This document shows, piece after piece, positions 34,740 through 45,880 of a stretch of 64,000 nucleotides of DNA. The translations under genes were made by a program, and so were the position numbers. This DNA is from Centroberyx gerrardi. Taxonomy: Eukaryota > Chordata > Actinopteri > Beryciformes > Berycidae. Below the pieces are notes generated by a model that ran no database searches, was not told the DNA's origin, and worked only from the letters and a program-made list of their open reading frames with translations. Each line of letters starts with the position of its first letter. Positions within the stretch are counted from its first letter, which is position 1. The stretch spans positions 17,691,381 through 17,755,380 of the forward strand of contig NC_136019.1 in the NCBI RefSeq assembly GCF_048128805.1. Direction: 5' to 3'.

Positions 34740-35740
34740 ACACCAACTGTCACCTCACTCTATCGGCCACGCCAAGTATCAGCACCCTGCTGAGAGGCAG
34801 GACCACTGCCATCGCACTCAGACTCACTTGTCCTTCAAGCAGCCTAGGGCCCCAAAGACTAACTGCTGCCCCCTGAAGCCTATAAAGGTCGTGATGCCAG
34901 GAACTGAAGGTCTAGGTCAGCTGTTGGTCACTTTTCCCAGCAGCAGCTCAGTTACTGGAAGTGTTGGGGAAGTTACTTTCAAAATGTAATATATTATTTA
35001 TTACTTATTACTCCTTATTAAAAGTAGTGTGAATGAGTTACTTTATTACTTTCTGTATATGGTAACTAGTTATATTACTAGTTATATTACTTCAGTACTT
35101 TCACTCAAGGCAATTATGCTGATAAGTCCAACCGGTGGTAGGGTACTGAAAATCGGACACAGGCACAAAATAATGTCTTTTAACTCTTTATTTAAAGAGA
35201 TAAAACAACCTCTTCACTCCTAATTAAGAACTTGTGATTAGCAGCAAATGTTAACAAAAAATAAATAAGTAAATAAAATAAAGTGCCTAAATGGGCATTA
35301 AGTAGCATAATGCCTACAAGCTCACAGTGAGCTCTTGAAAAATAAAACAACATTGTGTGTAGGCAAAATTATTTTAAAAGTGACTATGGTGAACGACCTG
35401 GAAAAAGCTCAGGCCCTAAACCAGGAGTTATCCATCCTCTTGGTAAAAGGGGCTTTTGAACCTGTGGACCCCCTGATACAGCCTGGGGTGTTGTCTTCCA
35501 CTTATTTTCTCATCATATAGAAAGACGGTGGTTTTCATCCAGTTCTGAATTTAAAGGGGCTCAGTGTGTTCTTTCTCTGATCCACATTTTCAGTGCAGCA
35601 GACATTCTGCCGGTTGGTTGAGAAGATTAGTTCACGTCTATCAGTTTGAAGAATGCCTATTTTCATGTTCCCATTGCATGTCACTACAGACAGTTTCCTA
35701 ATTTTGCCTTCTAAGTCTGACATTTTCAGTTAAAGGAAAA
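34740..35740 (+). mobile_element. DIRS-type relic (unit 7), split by another repeat
   Basis: Pieces at 34,740-34,960 and 35,383-35,740 match the relics of the other units. A repeat (34961-35382) interrupts it. Broken fossil. Confidence 0.55.
34961..35382. repeat. AT-rich interspersed repeat inside the DIRS relic
   Basis: It begins GTGTTGGGGAAGTTACTTT and continues with TTATTACT words, the start of a common fish DNA-transposon end. The other end is not clear and no duplication was found. Confidence 0.4.
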
Positions 35741-36205
35741 AAGAAAGAAGAACAAGCACAGATCCTGTACAGACCTATGGCGCATGTTCAATTCTATCCA
35801 CTGAAGCACTACAACACGGTTAAATTACCTAATTCCACTAACATTACTTAAATACCACAAGGTAATGTTAAAGTCACCTACTGTTAAAGTTTGTAAAGCA
35901 GCGAAGATGAGGTACGGTCTGCAAATCCCCGTTACTGACTGTGGAATGCTAAATTTCACTTTTGTTTTCACAGCAGGAGACTCTTTGGATTGAGTTCAGT
36001 GCTGCTGGTCTGCTGTCTGTACATCTCCAAGAGAGAGACATGACGTGATGCGCACATCAGACGCATTAGAGATCGATTTACATCCATTTCTATACAGTGA
36101 CCAACTTTTGATTTTGTGCTTCTGTATGGGAAACACTGCATCTCACAGTCAAAAACACCCTCTAGAGGCCATCTGATGAAGCATATCATCTCACTAAGCA
36201 TTACC
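35741..36205. other. Intergenic stretch, no feature recognised
   Basis: I see no gene or known repeat here. It leads into the tetranucleotide array. Confidence 0.4.
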
Positions 36206-37335
36206 TGACTGACTGAGTGACTGAGTGAGTGAGTGAGTGAGTGAGTGAGTGAGTGAGTGAGTGAGTGAGTGAGTGAGTGAGTGAGTGACTGAATGACTGA
36301 CTGACTGACTAACTGAGTGAGTGAGTGAGTGAGTGACTGACTGACTGACTGACTGACTGACTGACTGAGTGAGTGACTGAATGACTGACTGACTAACTGA
36401 GTGAGTGAGTGAGTGACTGACTGACTGACTGACTGACTGACTGACTAACTGAGTGAGTGAGTGAGTGACTGACTGACTGACTGACTGACTGACTGACTGA
36501 CTAACTGAGTGAGTGACTGAATGACTGACTGACTAACTGAGTGAGTGAGTGACTGACTGACTGACTGACTGACTGACTGACTGACTGACTAACTGAGTGA
36601 GTGAGTGACTGAATGACTGACTGACTGACTGACTGACTGACTAACTGAGTGAGTGAGTGAGTGACTGAATGACTGACTGACTGACTAACTGAGTGAGTGA
36701 GTGAGTGAGTGACTGACTGACTGACTGACTAACTGAGTGAGTGAGTGACTGACTGACTGACTGACTAACTGAGTGAGTGAGTGAGTGACTGAATGACTGA
36801 CTGACTGACTAACTGAGTGAGTGAGTGACTGACTGACTGACTGACTGACTGACTGACTAACTGAGTGAGTGAGTGACTGACTGACTGACTGACTGACTGA
36901 CTAACTGAGTGAGTGAGTGACTGAATGACTGACTGACTGACTAACTGAGTGAGTGAGTGAGTGACTGACTGACTGACTGACTGACTGACTGACTGACTGA
37001 CTAACTGAGTGAGTGAGTGACTGACTGACTGACTGACTGAGTGACTGAGTGACTGAATGACTGACTGACTGACTAACTGAGTGAGTGAGTGACTGACTGA
37101 CTGACTGACTGACTGACTGACTGACTGACTGACTAACTGAGTGAGTGAGTGACTGACTGACTGACTGACTGACTAACTGAGTGAGTGAGTGACTGAATGA
37201 CTGACTGACTGACTAACTGAGTGAGTGAGTGACTGAATGACTGACTGACTGACTAACTGAGTGAGTGAGTGAGTGACTGACTGACTGACTGACTGACTGA
37301 CTGACTAACTGAGTGACTGAGTGACTCACTGACTG
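36206..37335. repeat. Tetranucleotide satellite of GACT and GAGT units, 1.13 kb
   Basis: Nearly every 4-mer is GACT or GAGT, with rare GAAT and AACT variants. They form a higher-order pattern: runs of GACT, then AACT, then runs of GAGT, repeated every 40-60 bp. This points to slippage plus unequal exchange. There is no spacer/repeat structure and no coding sense. The stretch after 37,931 still shows a few GACT units, so the array was longer before a transposon entered. Confidence 0.95.
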
Positions 37336-37931
37336 ACGTTTACATGGACTGCAATAATCCGACTATTGACCTTATTCTAAATAAGACAATATTTCGATTA
37401 AGGTGTTTACATGAGTTGCTTATAGAATATTCCATTCATATTCCCGTTTACATAATACAGAGCATAGTCCAATTAATGACTGAAGACGCACGCCCACATT
37501 ACGTCCCTACGTCCTACGTCTGAGTTCCCCTCCGGAATTTAACCTGAAACCCTTTCTGTCATGTTGCTACTGTGGTAGGGACTTCTTTTTACCGGTGGCA
37601 GTCATCTTTTCTTCTGTAAACAAGTTTGCAACACTCGCTGGAAGCTAAAGCATGCGTCAAGCAGTTGGATTGCCGTACGTGTCGCAAAATGCTGCGAAAA
37701 CTCCAATAGGACGTCATAGTACGATTAAGGTGTATACATGTCTACTATGCACTTCAATAATGCGACTAAAATCGGAATACTCCACTTAATTCTTAATTCG
37801 ACTATTGCTTACTCCGACTATGACCTTATTCGGGCTAAGGTAATCAGAAAATGCTGTTTACATGGCAGTTTCTTTTTCAGAGTATTGTCTTAATTAGGTT
37901 AATATCGGAATATTGCAGTCCATGTAAACGT
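37336..37931. mobile_element. TIR MITE of about 596 bp inserted in the satellite
   Basis: Inverted ends ACGTTTACATGGACTGCAAT and its complement at the right, with about 26 of 28 positions matching. Both flanks are tetranucleotide satellite (ctcactgactg), so the target duplication cannot be measured safely. No ORF. Superfamily uncertain. Confidence 0.75.
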
Positions 37932-38014
37932 GCTCACTGACTGACTGACTGCCAGAGCTGAAATTGCCTCATGATGCCCTCGACTGCACCGTGGGAAAAA
38001 AGAAGAGAAAACCT

Positions 38015-38375
38015 GCACACTGCGTTTGTGTTCCCAAACATATCTTTTTTATTCTTACATGTGTGAGCATGACAGTGATTTATTTCATACCAACATAACA
38101 TGATTAAAAGACAAAAGTTGACTGATAGAATAACTATAGTAATGCCAAAGTAAAACAATACAAGTGTAACAACTGTAACAAAATAAAAAAGAAGACGAGG
38201 ATGTCAGCAATAGAGTTTCTCCTGTCAGCATTGGAGGGAAACTCAACGCATATCACACAAGTCAATTGTCTGCAACTGCAGATACAAGTCACATTGTTCC
38301 ATCTTAACCAGCTACATGTTGACAGTTATCTTGAGTTCTGTAGCTTGTCTAGTTCTTCAGTCATAGAAAGACCAG
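38015..38375 (-). pseudogene. Copy of the rbm14b-like terminal exon (unit 7), partly deleted
   Basis: Matches unit 1 at 3,215-3,612 and the original at 54,100-54,650. The stretch with the GC-rich end and the splice acceptor is deleted (jump near 38,250), so this copy could not act as a splice target. The minus-strand AATAAA is kept. Confidence 0.65.
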
Positions 38376-38655
38376 ACTCAGATTTAAAGTTATATTTCCT
38401 AGCAGCTCTGAACTGTCCTGTGAGATCATTTTTAAAGCAGAGATCAACAAAAGTTTAGGTTGTCTTCCCTGTTGTGCTGAGAATCGATCTGACTTTTTTA
38501 AACAGGCTTTGATGTATTTTATGTCCATTTTTGGACATATGTTGAAACATGAGCAAGAATTATCAATTAATATGGGCTGAAAAATATCTTTCCCTCGTAC
38601 TATAAACTTTATAATTCAACCCAATTATCCAAAAGCATTGATGTGGCTGGTGTAA

Positions 38656-38760
38656 GCGAACAAATAAACAGCATAAAACTCCCCGCCTCTTTCCATTGAA
38701 ACCCCCTCACTGGAGCTCAGTTACATTGAGAGCCATTGCAGTGATACGGTCATGTGCACA
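38656..38760 (+). promoter_or_regulatory. Core promoter region of receptor gene 7
   Basis: Conserved block, but ATATTAAG is changed to ACATTGAG and the GC box to TCCCCGCC. The upstream ATAAAAC box is kept, which supports that box as the true TATA element. Confidence 0.5.
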
Positions 38761-40312
38761 ATGATGAGCTATACCTTGGTAACAGCTTTACTTCTCTGCA
38801 ACCTGAGTAAGTACTGATATTCAATTATTCCCAACACTAACTGCATCACTAACTTCTCATCAATACAGTAACACACCAGAATTGAAGCGTATAACTAATT
38901 AATAACTTATCAACCTAGGAATAAATCAGTTGTTCTCTCTGGTGTTTGTTTCAGGCTGGATCCCTGTCTCGGTTTCTGAGTCTCAGACTGTGGAGGTCCA
39001 GCCTGGTGAAGAAGTCACGTTGATGTGCACCAACATTTCCAGTTATTCCATTTACTCAGTCTGGTACAGACTGGTCAACAGATCCAAGCCCTGCTGCATC
39101 TCCTCTATGTACGACTCTGATGAAACTGCTTCGTACTGTGATGGTTTTCAAAATGGCAAATTTGAAATGAGATCCAATGTCTCCACTCTCTTTCTCAAAA
39201 TCAAGCAAGTGGATTTATCTGACTCTGGACTTTATTTCTGTGGGTTTTACATAGAAGGAGACACAGTCATTGTCAATGCAACTCATTTAAAGATTCAAGG
39301 TAAGATCATCATTAAGTCTTGTCTTGCTTTTGATTCCCATTCATGACTATTATGTCTTTCTCATGATACTTATATCTAAAATCCTCACAGTAGCCGCAAA
39401 ATGATATATAGACAAAATGTAACTGATATGTGGCCTATTTAATCATTGACAAAATAGGATTATGTGTTATACAGTCAAAATAAAATCAAGATGTTTCTTT
39501 CGTCATCTTTTTTAAAGGCAATGGCAACTTTGATGAAGTGGATGGCTTGTGTAAAAGTAAGATTCTCCTCCCTTTGATAATTGTTTGAGTGTAAAACAGC
39601 TCATCTGTACTCAGTTTTGTCCATTTTAGCATTAGTCGGGTCTAAAACCACTAAAGGAGAGTTCAGAGAGTCTAATTTAATAATCCTTAGTTCTTGTAGA
39701 AGAGTCTGATGGAATAACATGCCTGGCTTCTGTGATCCTGGGTGGTGTGACTGTTTTCCTCGTTATGGTCATCGTCGGTCTGGTTCTCAAAATCAGGCAA
39801 CTTCAGACAGGTACTTTCTGAGAGCTATATGTTATATTTTGTTGCACATTCTCTTTAAGTTGTGTCAATATGATGGACAAATCCAAAACTTCCTGCTGCA
39901 CCAACATGCATTGACAAAAGTGATGTTTTTGGATAATGACAATCAATTAACTGACTGGACTGATTCTCTCTCTTATTTAGCTGCTAAAGAAGAAATGCAG
40001 CCGCAAAGAAGCGAGGTGAATCCAATTTTAAGATTTATTTTTAATTTTACATTTTAATTATTATTAATTAATTATTTTTAAAAGGTGCTGGAATAACTTC
40101 AAGTCATGATTATACTACTAAAGATGTTTGTTTCTCTGACAAACTCAGCTATGTGAGATGTGTGTGATTGTGTGTACTCTTATTTACAGAATCTGGATTC
40201 AGATGAGCTGAAGTATGCAGCACTGAGTTTCCATCCAAAACAAAAGAGAAGCAGGAGGCCCGCATCAGAGAAAGAGGTGGAACCTAATGTTGTGTATGCT
40301 GCCACCAGATAG
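38761..40312 (+). CDS. Receptor gene 7: single-V-domain receptor with ITIM and stalk cysteine
   Basis: Exons 38761-38806, 38955-39299, 39518-39556, 39700-39810, 39981-40015, 40190-40312; 699 nt, 232 aa. The stalk exon is one codon shorter ([13 protein letters not shown]) but has the cysteine. A second extra cysteine is ITCLAS just before the membrane. The Ig domain has VWYRLVN and ETASYCDGF. The tail has LKYAAL and NVVYAATR; the linker has a Met (EEMQPQ). AATAAA is at 40402-40407. Intact as read. Confidence 0.88.
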
Positions 40313-40559
40313 GACCATGAAGACACTGGAAATGCAACTCAGGGTGGAACTGATGCTTTGTTGTACTATTCTTGTTTTATTGTCACTGGAAGAAAAAGCG
40401 TAATAAAGATCCAATGTTCATGCAAAATGTACATCCTCTTGCTAGTGCTGAGGTTTGATCCTCACCTGTTTCTTCATGTTTCTCTCTCTCACTTTGCCAA
40501 AACCAAATCCTCCTCTAATTTTGCCTACCTTAGACCTCAATCTGAAAGCAAAAGAATAT

Positions 40560-41395
40560 AATTGATGTGTGACAGAGGAGGGGCCAGTATCACTGTCCAA
40601 ATTCCCTTATAGAAAGGGTTAGATGGGCGTCTGCAGCAGGGGAGGAGCAAGTTAGGTAGACATCACTTCTTTGACAGGAAGAGACAGCACAGTGTGGCAA
40701 GAGAACAACTGAGGTGAAAATCATGAGGCCTGTCATGTCAAAGCTTTGTAACGGGTCAAAGGAAGCACTGAATACTGACATACTTGCTTCTGTCATGTTA
40801 ACAAAATATCATCTGCCTCTAAGCTTGTATAGAAGTTCTGACATCAATGTAGAAATGGTATTCTATAGCATTTCTAATTTTTTTATTGGATATTTTAACT
40901 TCTGGTATCGTCTGGTAACGTCTTTGGTCTATACTGGTAAGTCAAATGCATGAATTAAAAATACAAAGATACAGCAGCATTTCAGTTTTCTCTCCTGTGT
41001 GTGTTTGGATGCACATGTGGACATGCAACAAGTCTTTATGCTCTGTTATTTTCCACTGCAGTGATGAACAGCACTGAGCCAACAAGGTGTCAACCAGAGG
41101 AAGACTGGCCCTCAGCTCTCTGCATCGTAACCACACACAACAAAGGCCTCGCTGTTTCCACAGAACAAAAAAAACATTACTTGATCAAAAACAATGTCTT
41201 TGCTTTTACAACACATGCAATCACTTAGCATCGTGTCATCACACTAAACACATCACACAACCTCATTTCACTCTCTCCAGCAAAGATGCCTGATGCAACC
41301 CAACACTAATATAGCCAGATATGAAAGGTTTACCTTATGAAAAGGAGTTGTCATACACATGTACAACTCTACAGAAAATGACTATGAAAATAGTC
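40560..41395. other. Conserved downstream block (after gene 7)
   Basis: Same block, with the ETS/RUNX-like core (about 40,565-40,700) and the donor consensus near 40,937. The terminal acceptor-plus-open-frame part is altered in this copy (ATGAACAGCACTGAGCC). Confidence 0.45.
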
Positions 41396-41399
41396 AAGA

Positions 41400-42835
41400 T
41401 TTTCATGGGATATGGGTCTATTTTCTGGTTGAGATGTGATTCCACTATTCCATCATTCACATGGCTCCGGCTCACCTTCAACTGGACTCAAAGCAGCCAG
41501 ATCCAGGCCCTGTAAGGGACGTGCTCCAGCTCACTCTACCTTTACTGTCCTTCCCTTCAATGAGTACCTGAGTGCATGCATACTGGAGCCACTACAGCCC
41601 TATCCCATCATATGAGTATTGGCCGCACACTGGCAGTGGTGCAAGATGCAGCAAAGTTTCGGCCTTGACCACATGCCCACTGTCTAACCTACTAATGCCT
41701 CCCTCAGTCTCTCCTAAAAAGGCCCTGAGGTTGGAAGCCAGGTGGTCTCGACCCCAAAGTTGAGTTACTAATGACCTCATCTCTAAGGTTATGCCATAGT
41801 GGCAGGCATGGGCCATATCAGCAACTTCCTCTCTCACCTCATGCTTGCTCTCTCAGCCTCCCTACACTAGTCTGATGTCAGCAATGCTTCATTGCAGGCT
41901 TTTGCCTCATGTCAAGAGAGCTTGGACAGTTGATGTCTTCTCTTGTTCAGACTCACCGATAAGTTTGGCTGGCGAGTCGCCCTTGCCAGGAACCATGATA
42001 GGAGAACACTTCAGGGCCTCACTGTGGAAACAGTCGAGTTGTTCCGCCTGGCCACTGAGCAGGCGGTGCTCAAGCATACTGTTCAGGCAAACCACACTAG
42101 ACAGCACTTTTCAGGCCTTCGCAGGGACCTTGCTGCCATCGGTTCCCCTCAGTCCCCCTCTCCGCTTCCAACTGCCTCTTCACTCCATCGGCCACCCCAA
42201 GTATCAGCACTATGCTGAGAGGCAGGACCATTGCCATTGCACTCAGACTCACTTGTCCTTCAAGCAACCTAGGGTCCCAAAGACTAACCGCCGCCCCCTA
42301 AAGCCTATAAAGGCTGTGATGCCAGGAACTGAAGGTCTAGGTCCGGCCGTTGGTCACTTTTCCCAGCAGCAGCTCAGTTACTGGGCAGCTCACACCTCAG
42401 ACCCTGGGTTACAAGCTGCAATTCTGATGCCAGCCTCAAGCCTTCACTTGAATCAAAATGACCATGGTGAACAACCTGGAAAAAGCTCGGGCCCTAAACC
42501 AGGAGTTATCCATCCTCTTGGTAAAAGTAGCTATTGAACCTGTGGACCCCCTGATACAGCCTGGGGTGATCTATTCCACTTATTTTCTCGTCAAAAAGAA
42601 AGACGGTGGTTTTCACCCAGTCCTGAATTTAAAGGGGCTCAGTGTGTTCTTAAAAACTATGTCGTTCTACATGTTAAGCACAGCAGACATTTTTCAGGAA
42701 GTTGCCCGAGAAGATTGGGTCACATCTATCGACTTGAAGGAGGCCTATTTTCATGTTCCTATTGCACCTCACTACAAAGAGTTTCTTTGTTTTGCCTTGA
42801 AAAAAAGAAAGAAAAATATTGCCTAAAACTGTTGC
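41400..42835 (+). mobile_element. DIRS-type relic, longest copy (unit 8)
   Basis: About 1.4 kb covering a degraded part upstream of RT and the start of RT (from 42458; VKKKDGGFHPVLNLKGL, SIDLKEAYFHVPIAPH). It is a broken fossil with several breaks. It ends in the same A-rich junction as unit 4. Confidence 0.7.
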
Positions 42836-42840
42836 TGATA

Positions 42841-43330
42841 GGATTCAGCTTCCTGTGTCACACACAATATCAGAACTCTTAGAATTATTAGAGTTAATTA
42901 TTATTAGTTGAAAAAAAGTTGTGTTAAAATAACTACAGGTAATAATAATAATAATAGTGACAACAATAATGACAAAGTAAAACAATTCGGGGGAAAATCA
43001 ATACGAGTGTAAAAACTGTCCCAAAATAATTTAAAAAACGAGGCAATACAGTTCCTCCTGTGAGCGTTGCAGGGGAACGTAACGTGCTCCGCCAGACAGG
43101 GAGGGGATAGTGTCACGTACATCAGGAGACGGCGTGCGGCGACGCAGTCGGACGACGATCCTGTCGGATAGTTAAAACCTGAAAAAAGAGCAAATCACAC
43201 AAGTCAACTGTCTGCAACTGTAGATACAAGGCACGTTGTTCCATCTTAACAGTCTACATCTTTACTATTATCTCAAGTTCTGCAGCTTGTGTTTAGTTCT
43301 TCAGTCATAGAGAGACCAGACTCAGATTTA
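42841..43330 (-). pseudogene. Copy of the rbm14b-like terminal exon and acceptor (unit 8)
   Basis: Together with unit 4 the best kept copy. The minus-strand acceptor TTTTTTCAG/G has its exon side at 43178. It joins the DIRS relic directly at 42,841, where unit 4 has the 1.75-kb insertion. Confidence 0.8.
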
Positions 43331-43554
43331 AATGTTGAATTTCCTACAACAGCTCTGACCTGCTCAGTGACGTCATTTTCAAAACTGAGGTTAGCAAAAC
43401 TTAGGGCTCTTCCCTGTTGTGTTGACAATCGATTTTACTTTTTTAAACAAGCTTTGATATATTTTGTGTATATTTTTGGGCATATGTTGGAAGATGAGCA
43501 AGAATGATCAAATAACATGGGCTGAAGAATAATACATTTGTGAGGCCAGTGTGA

Positions 43555-43659
43555 GCGAACAAATAAACAGCATAAAACACTCCGCCTCTTTCCATTGAAA
43601 CCCCTTCACTGGAGCTCAGTTATATTAAGAGCCATTGCAGTGATACAGTCATATGCACA
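43555..43659 (+). promoter_or_regulatory. Core promoter region of receptor gene 8
   Basis: Conserved block with ATAAAAC, ACTCCGCC, CCATTGAAACC and ATATTAAG. Confidence 0.5.
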
Positions 43660-45258
43660 ATGATGAGCTATACCTTGGTAACAGCTTTACTTCTCTGGAA
43701 CCTGAGTAAGTACTGATATTATATTATTCTCAACACTAACTGCATCACTTCTCATCAATAAAGTAACCCAGCAGAATTGAAATTTATTGACTTATTAATA
43801 TGTAAATTTAAAGGCATTGTTTAGGTTCCTGTTGCATTATCAATCTAGGATTAAATCACTTGTTCTCTCTGGTGTGTTTTTTTTCAGGCTGGATCCCTGT
43901 CTCGGTTTCTGAGTCTCAGACTGTGGAGGTCCAGCCTGGTGAAGAAGTCACGTTGCTGTGCATCAACGTTTCCAGCTATTCCACTTACTCAGTGTGGTTC
44001 AGAGTGGTCAACAGATCTGAGCCCTGCTGCATCTCCTCTATGTACGACTCTGATGTCAACGCTTGGTTCTGTGATGGTTTTCGAAATGGCAAATTTGAAA
44101 TGAGATCCAATGTCTCCACTCTCTTTCTCAAAATCAAGCAAGTGGATTTATCTGACTCTGGACTTTATTTCTGTGGGTTGTGCATAGCTGGATCCACAGT
44201 CATTGTCAATGCAACTTATTTAACAGTTCAAGGTAAGATCATCATTAAGTCTTGTCTGTCTTTTGGCTCCCATTCATGACTGTTGTGGCTTTCTCATGAT
44301 ACTTATATCTCAAATGTATCCTCAAAGTAGCCGCAAAACAATATATAGACAAAATGTAACTGTGTAACATGTGGTAATATGTAATATGTGGTCTATTTCA
44401 TCATTGTCAAAATAGGATTATGTGTTAGTCAAAATAAATCAAGATGAAATTATGTCATCATCTTTTTTAAAGGCAATGGTGACTTTGATGACAAAGGGGA
44501 TGACAAGTCTAAAAGTAAGATTCTCCCTCCTTCTCATACAGATTTCTTTCATTGCACATTGTTTCATTGTTCGAAGGTAAAACAGCTTATCTACACTCAG
44601 TTTTGTCCATTTTGTCCATTTTAGCATTAGCCAGGTCTAAAATGACAAAAGGGAGAGTTTTAATCAGTCTAATTTAATAACCCTTAGTTCTTGCAGAAGA
44701 ACTTGATGGAATAACAAGTCTGGCTTCTGTGATCCTGGGCGGTGTGACTGTTTTCCTCGTTATGGTCATCGTCGGTCTGGTTCTCAAAATCAGGCAACTT
44801 CAGACAGGTACTTTCTGAGAGCTATATGTCATATTTTGTTGCACATTCTCTTTTAAGTTGTGTCAATCGGATGGACAAATCCAAAACCAAAATGCATTGA
44901 AAACAGTAACGTTTTTGGACAATAATTAACTGACTAGACTGATTCTTTCTGTTATTTAGCTGCTAAAGACGAACTGCAGCCACAAAGAAGCGAGGTGAAT
45001 CCAATTTTAAGATTTATTTTTAAATGTTCTATGGTTTAAAAGGTGCTGGAATCATTTCAAGACTAAATATGTTTGTTTCTCTGACAAAACCCAGCTATGT
45101 GAGATGTGTGTGATTGTGTGTACTCTTATTTACAGAATCTGGACTCAGATGAGCTGAAGTACGCAGCGCTGAGTTTCCATCCAAAACCAAAGAGAAGCAG
45201 GAGGCCCGCATCAGAGAAAGAGGTGGAACCTAATGTTGTGTATGCTGCCACCAGATAG
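43660..45258 (+). CDS. Receptor gene 8: single-V-domain receptor with ITIM
   Basis: Exons 43660-43705, 43888-44232, 44473-44514, 44697-44807, 44960-44994, 45136-45258; 702 nt, 233 aa. The signal peptide reads LLLWNLS where others have LLLCNLS. The Ig domain has VTLLCINVSS and an extra cysteine in the loop after the second core Cys (YFCGLCIAG). The stalk GNGDFDDKGDDKSK has no cysteine. Tail ITIM LKYAAL and NVVYAATR are kept. Intron 1 is about 40 bp longer than in its sisters. AATAAA is at 45345-45350. Intact as read. Confidence 0.88.
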
Positions 45259-45374
45259 GACCATGAAGACACTGGAAATGCAACTCAGTGTGGAACTGAT
45301 GCTTTGTTGTACTATTCTTGTTTTGTCACTGGAAGAAAAAATATAATAAAGATCCAATGTTCATGCAAAAGAAT

Positions 45375-45880
45375 ATGACTGATGTTTGAAGTAGGAGGGG
45401 CCAGTATCACTGTCCAAATTCCCTTATAGAGAGTTAGATGGGCGTCTGCAGCAGGGGAGGAGCAAGTTAGGTAGACATCACTTCTTTGACAGGAAGAGAC
45501 AGCACAGTGTGGCAAGAGAACAACTGAGGTGAAAACCATGAGGCCTGTCATGTCAAAGCTTTGTAACCGGTCAAAGGAAGCAGTGAAAACTGATAGAAGT
45601 TCTGACATCAATGTAGAAATGTTATTGTATAGCATTTCTATATTTTATTGGATATTTTAACTTCTGATATAGCCTATGTGTCCTTGGTCTATACTGGTAA
45701 GTCAAATGTGTGAATAAAAAATGCAAAGATACAGCAGCATTTCAGTTTTCTATCCTGGGTGTGTTTGGATGCACATGTGGACATGCAACAAGTCTTTATG
45801 CCCCCTGTCATTTCCCACTGCAGTGAAGTGACAAACAGCACTATCTGACTATCTGAGCCAGCAAGGTCTCAACCACAGGG
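45375..45880. other. Conserved downstream block (after gene 8), shortened
   Basis: Core and donor consensus are present (donor near 45,698). A stretch of about 50 bp after the core is deleted and the block ends near 45,880. Confidence 0.45.

Noticed and set aside
36206-37335. CRISPR-like array
   Set aside because: Continuous tetranucleotide satellite without spacers, in a vertebrate genome.
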